This document shows, in pieces, positions 1-6,995 of a DNA stretch of 64,000 nucleotides. The stretch lies in assembly GCA_963781265.1 (NCBI GenBank), contig CAWAFH010000003.1, positions 253,030 through 317,029 on the forward strand, given 5' to 3'. The notes below the pieces were generated by a model. The model did not search any database and was not told where the DNA came from. It worked only from the letters and a program-made list of their open reading frames with translations. The stretch comes from WHSW01 sp963781265 (GTDB taxonomy: Bacteria > Actinomycetota > Thermoleophilia > Solirubrobacterales > 70-9). Within the stretch, counting starts at the first letter, position 1. The number at the start of each line of letters is the position of its first letter. Position numbers and translations under genes: made by a program.

Positions 1-411
1 CTCGGCCTCTCCGAGCGCGTGGTGTGGCGCCAGCCGTTCCCCGGCCCCGGCCTCGCGATCCGGATCGTCGGCGGCGAGGTCAACCGCGAGCGCCTCGACA
101 TCCTGCGCGACGCCGACGCGATCCTCCAGGAGGAGATCAAGGCCGCGGGCCTCTATCGCGACCTCTGGCAGTCGTTCTGCGTGCTCCCGGTGGTCCGCTC
201 GGTCGGCGTGCAGGGCGACGGGCGCACCTACGCCTATCCGATCGTGATCCGCGCGGTCACCTCCCAGGACGCGATGACCGCCGACTGGGCGCGGCTGCCC
301 TACGACCTGCTCGAGCGCGTCTCCAACCGGATCATCAACGAGGTCGCCGGCGTCAACCGCGTCGCGCTCGACATCAGCTCGAAGCCCCCCGCCACGATCG
401 AGTGGGAATAG
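1..411 (+). CDS. guaA: GMP synthase, C-terminal part (cut by window edge)
   Basis: The last 136 residues of glutamine-hydrolysing GMP synthase, which aminates XMP to GMP in purine synthesis. The reading frame is open from base 1, so the 5' part lies outside the window. The PFPGPGLAIRI segment and the terminal KPPATIEWE are characteristic of the C-terminal dimerisation domain. The N-terminal amidotransferase and ATP-pyrophosphatase domains cannot be seen. A GTG at base 19 is internal, not a start. The gene converges with the minus-strand gene ending at 570; a palindromic element lies between them. Confidence 0.95.
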   Translation, partial: LGLSERVVWRQPFPGPGLAIRIVGGEVNRERLDILRDADAILQEEIKAAGLYRDLWQSFCVLPVVRSVGVQGDGRTYAYPIVIRAVTSQDAMTADWARLPYDLLERVSNRIINEVAGVNRVALDISSKPPATIEWE

Positions 412-500
412 CCCGGCCGCCGCCGGTCGCCGCGGTCGCGCGGTCGCGGGCGCGCGAACCCGCCGGTCGCGCGGTCGCGCCGTGCGCGCGAACCCGCCGT

Positions 501-547
501 CGAGTTTCATCTGAACCCCCTCCACGGTGGTTTGGATGAATCTCGGC
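501..547. repeat. 47-bp palindromic repeat, copy A
   Basis: An imperfect inverted repeat: arms GAGTTTCATC and GATGAATCTC face each other around a CCTCCACGGTGG centre. A second copy lies at 52571-52617, identical at about 41 of 47 positions. It sits between the convergent ends of guaA and the flippase gene, so it could act as a bidirectional terminator or be a REP-like mobile palindrome. Confidence 0.75.
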
Positions 548-569
548 GAGCCGCCGGGTGGCGAGCCCG

Positions 570-1958
570 CTAGCCGATCTCGTCGACCGCGGCGAGCTGC
601 GCCTCGAGCTCGCGAGGCGAGCCGGGGGCGAGCGCGTCGGCCGCGATCGGGTGCGGGCGCCGGTACAGCAGGTAGAGCAGCCCGGACAGCACCGCCGCGC
701 AGGCCATGAACCCGACCTCGACGGTCCGATAGGGGTCGAGCGGCTGGATCAGGTTGAAGACGATGAACGCCGCCGCGCAGGCGACCCAGCAGAGCGCAGC
801 CCGCCGCGCCTGGCCCTGGGCGAGCGCGGCCTGGTTCAGGGTCACCGCGGAGAGGTAGAAGCCCATCCCGATCGCCACGATCGCGAGCCCCTCGCGGTCG
901 TACGTGTGGTCGTCGCCGAAGGCGATCTGCATCACCTCGGGGCCGATCGCGAGCACGCCGACGGTGACCGCGGCGGCGAACCCGGCGATGATCAGCAGGG
1001 TGTTGTTGATCGACATCCGGAAGGCGTTCTCGCCGGTCGAGTCGCCCCGTGTCCGCAGCCGGGTGAGGTGGGGGAGGAGGCTGGCGGCGACGGCCTGGAA
1101 GAGCAGCAGCGGCGCCCGCGCGACCATCAGGATGTTGAAGATCCGCCCGGCGGCGTCGGCGTCGAGCGCGCCGCGGACGAACAGCGCCCCGGAGCTGACC
1201 AGGATCTGCTCGGAGAGCATCATCAGCAGCACGGCGGCCGCGAAGGCGCCGCCGCGCGCGAGCGTGAACTCGAGCCCCGAGTCGCCCGGGGCGGCCGCGG
1301 CGGCGCTCTGGCGGTGGCGCGCGAACGCGAACGGCAGTACGGCGAGGCTGGCGAGCGGGGCGACCGCGATCCCGAGCGCGACCGCGTCGACCCCCTCGGC
1401 GATCCCGACCGCGACGGCGATCGGGAACATCAGGCGCGAGCCGCCCTCGAGCACGAGCAGGGTCGCGTAGAGGCCGAACTGGCGCCGTCCGGCGAGGAAG
1501 CCGCGCGCGTAGTAGGCGGCGCCGAACCCGGCGATCCCGACCACGAGGACCCAGTAGAGGACGTTGGAGCCGTCGAGCAGGTCGTCGGTGATCGGGGTCC
1601 TGAGCGCGAGCATCACGATCACCGCGACCGCCGTCACCCCGGCCTGGATCAGCCCGGCGATCCTCAGCACGTGGCCGGATCCCTCGCCCATCTCCTCGTG
1701 CTCGGCGAGGTTTCGCGAAAGCAGCTGCTCGATCGGCCGAAACAGCGTCGCGGCGGCGATGAAGTTGACCGACCAGAGGACGACGATCGTCCCGTAGTCG
1801 TGGCTGTCGAGCGTGTGCGAGGAGACCGCGAAGAAGGCGTAGGCCAGCAGCCCGGCGGTGCCGAGCGCGATCGTCAGCAGGCCGGCCGACCGCCCGTACT
1901 GGCGCGTCTCGGCGACCGCCTCCTCGGCGGCCGGCTGCGGCTGCTGCGGCGAGCTCAT
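570..1958 (-). CDS. Flippase-like polytopic membrane protein (MATE/Wzx superfamily)
   Basis: A 462-residue protein with about a dozen hydrophobic helices spread over its length, resembling lipopolysaccharide/oligosaccharide flippases (Polysacc_synt family). Recognition is by overall character rather than a diagnostic motif, so the substrate is unknown. The N-terminus is a short polar Gln/Pro/Ala-rich tail before the first helix. I chose ATG 1958 over an in-frame TTG at 1967 because a TAGCTT -10-like hexamer lies 7 nt upstream of the ATG. It lies 18 nt downstream of the degenerate M23 gene and may be in its operon, suggesting a role in envelope polysaccharide or peptidoglycan handling. Confidence 0.6.
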   Translation of the reverse strand: MSSPQQPQPAAEEAVAETRQYGRSAGLLTIALGTAGLLAYAFFAVSSHTLDSHDYGTIVVLWSVNFIAAATLFRPIEQLLSRNLAEHEEMGEGSGHVLRIAGLIQAGVTAVAVIVMLALRTPITDDLLDGSNVLYWVLVVGIAGFGAAYYARGFLAGRRQFGLYATLLVLEGGSRLMFPIAVAVGIAEGVDAVALGIAVAPLASLAVLPFAFARHRQSAAAAAPGDSGLEFTLARGGAFAAAVLLMMLSEQILVSSGALFVRGALDADAAGRIFNILMVARAPLLLFQAVAASLLPHLTRLRTRGDSTGENAFRMSINNTLLIIAGFAAAVTVGVLAIGPEVMQIAFGDDHTYDREGLAIVAIGMGFYLSAVTLNQAALAQGQARRAALCWVACAAAFIVFNLIQPLDPYRTVEVGFMACAAVLSGLLYLLYRRPHPIAADALAPGSPRELEAQLAAVDEIG

Positions 1959-1965
1959 CGCGGCC

Positions 1966-1971
1966 AAGCTA
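1966..1971 (-). promoter_or_regulatory. -10-like TAGCTT before flippase gene
   Basis: TAnnnT hexamer 7 nt upstream of the ATG at 1958; fits the leaderless pattern seen throughout the window. Confidence 0.4.
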
Positions 1972-1976
1972 CCCGC

Positions 1977-2774
1977 TCAGGAGAAGGCATCCCAGCGCCG
2001 CAGCGCGGGAGCCGGGTCCTCGGGGCCGCCGTCGTGGTAGCCGTGCGGCCAGAGCTCGAAGTGCAGCTGGCAGAACTCGGTGCGGGCGTTGCCGGTCTTG
2101 CCGACCTCGCCGATTCGGTCGCCCGTCCTGACGCGATCGCCTTCGTGCAGCGGGGTGGGCGCCTGCAGATGCGCGTAGAAGTAGTCGCGGTCCGTAGCCG
2201 TGCCGTCGATCAGCACGTAGTACCCGTAGAGCGCGTCGCTGTAGCCGGTCGCCGCGACGCGGCCGCCGCGGGCGGCGATCAGCGGCGTCCCGCAGCCGGC
2301 GGGGAGGTCCTGCCCTTCGTGCACCCGCCCGCCGCTGCGCGGGTCCCCGAACTGATCCCCGTACGTGTGCGACCCGGCAACGGGGAAGACGTGGTCGTGG
2401 AACTCGAACCGGCCGACGGCGGCGCCGTCGTGGCCGGGCGGGCCGATCCGCACCTCATAGGAGCCGTCGCCCGGGACGCCGCGGTTGGCGCGCCGACCGT
2501 CCCAGGTGAGCTGGTGGAACTTCCCGGGAGCGAGGTTGCGCTCGACGTAGCGGCGCACGCCGCGGCCGCTGTCGGCGTGGACGACCCTGACGACGACATC
2601 GAGCCGCCGGCGCGCCTTGAACGCGAACCGGACCTGCGCCTCGCGCTCGCCGTCGAAGTACACGGTCCCCGGCTTGACCCGCGCCTTGCCGAGCTCGAAC
2701 CCGGCTCCCGACGGCTTCGCGGCCGCGGAGCCCGGGGCGCAGGCGGCGACGAGCGCCGCGAGGATCGCGACCAC
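1977..2774 (-). CDS. M23-like secreted protein with altered active site
   Basis: A 265-residue protein with a hydrophobic N-terminus and a possible lipobox (VAAC, Cys12), a FlgD-like beta region (about 30-125) and a C-terminal LytM/M23 domain (about 135-250). The zinc ligands His152 and Asp156 (HEGQD) and the distal His238 are present, as is His202 (YAHL). The first His of the usual HxH motif is Gln236 (QLHFEL), a position normally catalytic. It may bind peptidoglycan without cutting it, or cut poorly. Its neighbour at 2792-3952 is a tandem paralogue with an intact HLHFE. The GTG start follows the neighbour's stop by 17 nt, so the two are probably co-transcribed. Confidence 0.75.
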   Translation of the reverse strand: MVAILAALVAACAPGSAAAKPSGAGFELGKARVKPGTVYFDGEREAQVRFAFKARRRLDVVVRVVHADSGRGVRRYVERNLAPGKFHQLTWDGRRANRGVPGDGSYEVRIGPPGHDGAAVGRFEFHDHVFPVAGSHTYGDQFGDPRSGGRVHEGQDLPAGCGTPLIAARGGRVAATGYSDALYGYYVLIDGTATDRDYFYAHLQAPTPLHEGDRVRTGDRIGEVGKTGNARTEFCQLHFELWPHGYHDGGPEDPAPALRRWDAFS

Positions 2775-2791
2775 GACCGGGCGCAGGCCGC

Positions 2792-3952
2792 TCAGCTCCA
2801 GGAGTCCCAGTTGTGCAGCAGGTCGCCGACGCTCGGCAGCGGGTGACCGCCCTCATACCACCCGGGCCCGCTCCAGATCTCGAAATGCAGGTGACACCCG
2901 GACGCATTTCCGGTCTGGCCGACGTTGCCGATCACCTGGCCGGTGCGCACCCGGGCGCCCTCGCGCAGCGGCGAGCGGCGGATCAGGTGGGCGTAGAACG
3001 TGTCCGACCTCGTTCCCTTGCCGTCGAGGACGACGTAGTTGCCCGCCGCGGACTGGACGTCGACCGCCTGCACGCGGCCGCCGCGGGCGGCGTGGATCGG
3101 CGTGCCGCACTCCGCGAAGACGTCCTGGCCCTGGTGGCCGCGGCCGGCCCCGTATCCGTCGCCGTAGGTGTGGCGCGAGTCGAGCGGAAAGCGGTAGAGG
3201 TGGTAGCCGAAGCTCGAGTCCGCCGTGGCGACGGTCGCGCCGCCGGCGGCGCTGCCGAGCTCGAACTTGTAGTCGCCGCCCGGCGCCGGGGCGCCGTCGG
3301 TCGTCCGCCCGTCCCACTTCGCGACGTTGCGGGTCCCGGGCTCGGCGTCGTCCTCAACGAAGGTGTCGACGACCTCCTTGGTCTCGCGGTTCACGATCGC
3401 GACCCGGACGTCGGTGGCCTCGCCGCCCTGGAAGATGTACGAGACGCGCGGCGCTCGCAGCCCGTCGTAGAAGGTCTGATGGGGGGTCGCCTCGGCGGCG
3501 GTGAGCTTGAACTGGCCGCCGGTGGGGATCTGGCCCGGGTCGACGATCTTCAGCGGCCGGTCGCTCGGCGTCTCGGCCTCGGCCCCGTAGGCGCTCGCCC
3601 GCACGGTTCCCGACGCCGCCTTCGCCGGCACCTTGACCTCGACCGTCGTCGCCGAGACCTCGCTCGGCGCCGCAGCGATCCGGCCGCCGGCGGCGGCGGC
3701 GAAGCGGACCTCGTCGACTCCGTCGAGGGCGCGGCCGCTCAGCTGCACCCGGGAGCCGACGGTGGCCTCGCGCACGTCGGCGCAACGCTCGAGGCAGAGG
3801 ACGCTGGTCAGCACGGGCGGGTCCGGCGTGCCGACCCCGCCGCCGCCGGAGGCCGCGGCGACCCCGGCGCCGAGCGTCAGCGAGGCGATCGCCACCGCGA
3901 GCGGTGCCGATCTCCGCCAACTACGCGCCTGAGCGGGCGCCCCGAGCTGCAT
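2792..3952 (-). CDS. Secreted M23 family metallopeptidase
   Basis: A 386-residue exported protein, probably a peptidoglycan endopeptidase. It has an Arg-rich signal peptide (about 1-35), an IPT/TIG-like immunoglobulin fold (about 45-138), a FlgD-like beta domain (about 150-240) and a LytM/M23 domain (about 255-370). The active site is complete: His273 and Asp277 (HQGQD), His322 (YAHL) and His354/His356 (HLHFEIW). The ATG is preceded by an AAGGAGA-like ribosome site. It is the first gene of a probable three-gene unit with the degenerate paralogue and the flippase-like protein, and diverges from rplM. Confidence 0.85.
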   Translation of the reverse strand: MQLGAPAQARSWRRSAPLAVAIASLTLGAGVAAASGGGGVGTPDPPVLTSVLCLERCADVREATVGSRVQLSGRALDGVDEVRFAAAAGGRIAAAPSEVSATTVEVKVPAKAASGTVRASAYGAEAETPSDRPLKIVDPGQIPTGGQFKLTAAEATPHQTFYDGLRAPRVSYIFQGGEATDVRVAIVNRETKEVVDTFVEDDAEPGTRNVAKWDGRTTDGAPAPGGDYKFELGSAAGGATVATADSSFGYHLYRFPLDSRHTYGDGYGAGRGHQGQDVFAECGTPIHAARGGRVQAVDVQSAAGNYVVLDGKGTRSDTFYAHLIRRSPLREGARVRTGQVIGNVGQTGNASGCHLHFEIWSGPGWYEGGHPLPSVGDLLHNWDSWS

Positions 3953-4135
3953 GACTGCTGCGAATCTCCTTCTCGAGCCTGCGGGGTTAGCTGACGGGCT
4001 CGCGCCGAAAGAGCGGCGCTACGGGCTCGAACGGGGCCCGATTCGCCCCTGGAACGGTGATTCGACACCGCGCCAACGGTTCCCCCGTTCCCGGGCGCCT
4101 CGACGCTCGGGATTCGGCGGTTCTGGGGCGGAGAC

Positions 4136-4141
4136 TATAGC
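4136..4141 (+). promoter_or_regulatory. Candidate rplM-rpsI promoter -10 (TATAGC)
   Basis: TATAGC in an otherwise very GC-rich 258-bp divergent spacer, giving an rplM leader of roughly 70 nt. A second hexamer, TAACAT, lies at 4158-4163. The leader may carry autoregulation as in other L13 operons, but no specific element was recognised. Confidence 0.35.
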
Positions 4142-4210
4142 TACGCTCGGAGCGGCTAACATCACCCGGCCGCGCCCGAAGCGAGTTGCGTCGGGGCGGC
4201 TTTTCGCACG

Positions 4211-4645
4211 ATGAAGACCTACGTCGCCAAGCCCACGGACCGCCAGCGAGACTGGTACGTCGTCGACGCCGAGGGCAAGACCCTGGGTCGTCTCGCGACC
4301 CAGATCGCCGACGCCCTGCGCGGCAAGCGCAAGCCTGAGTACACGCCTCACTGCGACACCGGCGACTTCGTCGTCGTCGTGAACGCGGAGAAGGTCGCGG
4401 TAACCGGCAACAAGCGCACCGACAAGCTCTACTGGCGCCACAGCGGCTACCCGGGCGGGATCCGCTCGCGGACGCTGAACGAGATGCTCGAGCGACGGCC
4501 CGAGGAAGTGATCCGCAAGGCGGTCCACGGGATGCTGCCCCGCAACCGCCTCGCCCGCCAGCAGCTGCGCAAGCTCAAGGTCTACGCGGGCCCGGATCAT
4601 CCGCACGCCGCCCAGCAGCCGAAGCCGATGGAGATCGAGACTTGA
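4211..4645 (+). CDS. rplM: 50S ribosomal protein L13
   Basis: A 144-residue large-subunit protein matching L13 in length and sequence throughout. Typical segments are WYVVDAEGKTLGRLA near the N-terminus, a GDFVVVVNAEKVAVTG core, and MLPRNRLARQQLRKLKVY near the C-terminus. It overlaps the following rpsI start by one base (TGATG), the usual rplM-rpsI arrangement that couples translation of the two proteins. Confidence 0.98.
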   Translation: MKTYVAKPTDRQRDWYVVDAEGKTLGRLATQIADALRGKRKPEYTPHCDTGDFVVVVNAEKVAVTGNKRTDKLYWRHSGYPGGIRSRTLNEMLERRPEEVIRKAVHGMLPRNRLARQQLRKLKVYAGPDHPHAAQQPKPMEIET

Positions 4646-5478
4646 TGACCGAAGAGCAGGACCAGACCCCGGACGAGCCCGAGGCGACCGAGCCCGAGGC
4701 CGCGGAAGCCGCAGAGCCCGCCGCGGAGGAGCCCGCCGCCGCACCGGAGGCAGAGCAGCCGGCGGCGAGCGACGAGCAACCGGCCGAGGAGACCCCCGCC
4801 GCCGAGGAGGCCCCGGCCGAGGAGACCCCCGCCGCCGCGGAGGCCCCGGCTGCGGAGCCCGCCGCGGCCGAGCAGGCTCCGCCGGCGCCGGCCGCCGAGA
4901 AGCCGAAGGCCGCCGAGCAGGCGCCCGGCGCCGATCTCGAGCCGATCGCGCTCGAGCCCGAGCGCGAGCTCTCCGCCGAGGAGCGCGCGCGGCTCGAGGC
5001 CGAGGAGGAGGAGCGCGTCCGGCGCGAGGCCGAGGCCGAGGCCGGCGACGAGCCGCTCGCCCGCCGCGGCCCGCAGGTCGAGCTCAAGCCCGACGCCCTG
5101 ATCCAGGCGACCGGCAAGCGCAAGAGCTCGATCGCCCGCGTGATCCTGCGCCCCGGGAGCGGCACCTGCGAGGTCAACGGCAAGCCGCTCGACGACTACT
5201 TCCCCCGCCAGACCCTGCGCACGATGGCCCGCCAGCCGCTGCTCACCGCCGGTTATGAGTCGACCGTCGACGTCGTCGCGCGCGTGCACGGCGGGGGGAT
5301 CGCCGGCCAGGCCGGCGCGGTGCGCCACGGGATCGCCCGGGCGCTGACCGACATCGACCCGGAGCTGCGCCCCGAGCTCAAGCGCCGCGGCCTGCTGACC
5401 CGGGACGCTCGCAAGAAGGAACGCCGCAAGGCCGGGTTGAAGAAAGCCCGCAAGCGGCCGCAGTTCTCCAAGCGCTGA
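4645..5478 (+). CDS. rpsI: 30S ribosomal protein S9 with long acidic N-terminal extension
   Basis: A 277-residue S9; the usual length is about 130. The conserved core starts near residue 149 (QATGKRKSSIARV) and ends with the basic tail RKRPQFSKR, which reaches the P-site tRNA in the ribosome. The first ~148 residues are almost entirely Ala, Glu and Pro, ending in an Arg/Glu-rich charged helix, and are probably disordered or extended. ATG 4645 overlaps the rplM stop; a TTG one codon earlier is less likely. The extension is uninterrupted and in frame with the core, so it appears genuine, although an internal start producing normal S9 is possible. Confidence 0.95.
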   Translation: MTEEQDQTPDEPEATEPEAAEAAEPAAEEPAAAPEAEQPAASDEQPAEETPAAEEAPAEETPAAAEAPAAEPAAAEQAPPAPAAEKPKAAEQAPGADLEPIALEPERELSAEERARLEAEEEERVRREAEAEAGDEPLARRGPQVELKPDALIQATGKRKSSIARVILRPGSGTCEVNGKPLDDYFPRQTLRTMARQPLLTAGYESTVDVVARVHGGGIAGQAGAVRHGIARALTDIDPELRPELKRRGLLTRDARKKERRKAGLKKARKRPQFSKR

Positions 5479-5597
5479 GGCTGCTGCAAACCTTCGCATC
5501 TCGGCGTCCTCGGTTGGACGCCTCGCTCACGTAGCGCCGCTACGCTCGCGTCGGCGTCCAACCTGCGTCCTTGATCTGCTCGGTTTTCGCAGCCTCA
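5476..5597 (+). terminator. Nested large inverted repeat after rpsI
   Basis: Three nested dyads: outer TGAGGCTGC...GCAGCCTCA (about 5476-5492 with 5582-5597), middle GGTTGGACGCC (5512-5522) with GGCGTCCAACC (5553-5563), and inner CGTAGCG/CGCTACG (5530-5544). The structure begins at the rpsI stop and ends 18 nt before glmM. It can act as a terminator, a processing site or a leader attenuator. There is no U-tract. Confidence 0.55.
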
Positions 5598-5615
5598 GTC
5601 GCTTACTGCCAGAAC

Positions 5616-6944
5616 ATGCCCCCTCCGAGAAAACTCTTTGGAACCGATGGTGTCCGCGGGGTCGCGGGGGAATTGCTTTCGGCTGAGCTGGCGGTCGCGC
5701 TCGGCCGGGCGGCGACGTTCGAGACGTCCGCGGATCGGCCGCAGGTGCTGATCGTCCGCGACACCCGTGAGTCGGGCCCGATGCTCGAGGCGGCGCTCGC
5801 CGCCGGGGTTGCGGGGGAGGGCGGCGACGCGTTCGTCGCCGGGGTCCTGCCGACGCCCGCGGCCTCGATTCTCGTCCGCCGGCTCGGGCTCGATCTCGCC
5901 GCGGTCATCTCCGCCTCCCACAACCCGTGGCAGGACAACGGGATCAAGTTCTTCGGCGCCGACGGGCGCAAGCTCGGCGACGACGCGGAGGCGAGGATCG
6001 AGCGCTCGGTCAGCGACGCGGCGCCCGTCGACGCACCGCGCAGCGTCTCGATCGGCCGGGTCCGACCGCTCGAGGGCGCCCTCGACGACTACCTGCGCGA
6101 GCTCGAGCGCGCCTTCCCGGTCGACCTCGCGGGCCTGAAGCTGGTGATCGACTGCGCGAACGGCGCCACCCACCTCGCGGGGCCCGAGATCTTCCGGCGG
6201 CTCGGCGCCGAGGTCGAGGCGATCGCCACCGAACCGGACGGGCGCAACATCAACGACGGCTGCGGCTCGACCCACCCGGAGGCGCTCGCCGAGCGGGTTG
6301 CGGCGAGCGGCGCGGCGCTCGGCTTCGCCTTCGACGGCGACGGCGACCGCGTGCTCGCGGTGGACTCGACGGGGGCGATCCGCGACGGCGACGAGCTGAT
6401 CGCCATCGCCGCCCTGCACCTGCAGCGCAGCGGCCGGCTCGGCGGGGGAGTGGCGGTCACGGTGATGAGCAACTACGGCTTTCACAACGCGATGCAGGAG
6501 GCCGGGATCGAGGTCGCGACGACCGCGGTCGGCGACCGCAGCGTCTCGACCGAGCTCGACCGCCGCGACTGGACGCTGGGAGGCGAGCAGTCCGGCCACC
6601 TGATCTGGTCCGACTACGCGCCCACCGGCGACGGGATCGGCGCGGCGCTGCTCATCCTCACCGCGCTCGACGGCGGCGAGCTGGCGCGGACGCGGCCGAT
6701 GACCCGGTTGCCGCAGGTGCTCGAGAACGTCGAGGTCGCCGAGCGCGAGGCGATCGACGGCGCCGCCGAGCTTTGGGACGCGGTCGAGCGCGAGAACGCT
6801 GCGCTCGACGGTCGCGGGCGGGTTCTGGTTCGCCCATCGGGGACGGAGCCCCTGGTCAGGGTGATGGTCGAGGCGCCCGGACAGGCCGAGGCCGAGGCCG
6901 TCTGCGCCCGCCTGGTCGAGATCGTCCAGACCGAGCTCGCCTAG
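5616..6944 (+). CDS. glmM: Phosphoglucosamine mutase
   Basis: A 442-residue enzyme converting glucosamine-6-phosphate to glucosamine-1-phosphate for UDP-GlcNAc and peptidoglycan synthesis. The N-terminus KLFGTDGVRG, the phosphoserine loop SASHNPWQDNGIK and the metal site FDGDGDR identify GlmM rather than other phosphohexomutases. The C-terminal phosphate-binding RPSGTEPLVRVMVE is intact. ATG 5616 is chosen because it starts directly before the conserved KLFGTDG; an upstream in-frame extension would run into the hairpin. glmS follows after 51 nt, giving consecutive steps of the same pathway. Confidence 0.97.
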   Translation: MPPPRKLFGTDGVRGVAGELLSAELAVALGRAATFETSADRPQVLIVRDTRESGPMLEAALAAGVAGEGGDAFVAGVLPTPAASILVRRLGLDLAAVISASHNPWQDNGIKFFGADGRKLGDDAEARIERSVSDAAPVDAPRSVSIGRVRPLEGALDDYLRELERAFPVDLAGLKLVIDCANGATHLAGPEIFRRLGAEVEAIATEPDGRNINDGCGSTHPEALAERVAASGAALGFAFDGDGDRVLAVDSTGAIRDGDELIAIAALHLQRSGRLGGGVAVTVMSNYGFHNAMQEAGIEVATTAVGDRSVSTELDRRDWTLGGEQSGHLIWSDYAPTGDGIGAALLILTALDGGELARTRPMTRLPQVLENVEVAEREAIDGAAELWDAVERENAALDGRGRVLVRPSGTEPLVRVMVEAPGQAEAEAVCARLVEIVQTELA

Positions 6945-6977
6945 CCAGGCCCACTGGATCGGGCCCCGGCCCGGCGC

Positions 6978-6983
6978 TACCCT
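6978..6983 (+). promoter_or_regulatory. -10-like TACCCT before glmS
   Basis: TAnnnT hexamer ending 12 nt before the glmS ATG; implies a very short or absent leader and no room for a glmS ribozyme. Confidence 0.45.
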
Positions 6984-6995
6984 GAACGGCCTCCC

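Noticed and set aside
450..500. Direct repeat GCGCGCGAACCCGCCG twice after guaA
   Set aside because: Low-complexity GC sequence; only two copies and no structure beyond it.
558..2846. Very long plus-strand open frame opposite the flippase and M23 genes
   Set aside because: Arg/Glu/Val-rich antisense composition typical of high-GC third-position shadows; the opposite strand encodes recognisable domains.
6945..6995. glmS ribozyme or leader riboswitch
   Set aside because: Only 51 nt separates the genes and a -10-like hexamer sits 12 nt from the start, so there is no space.
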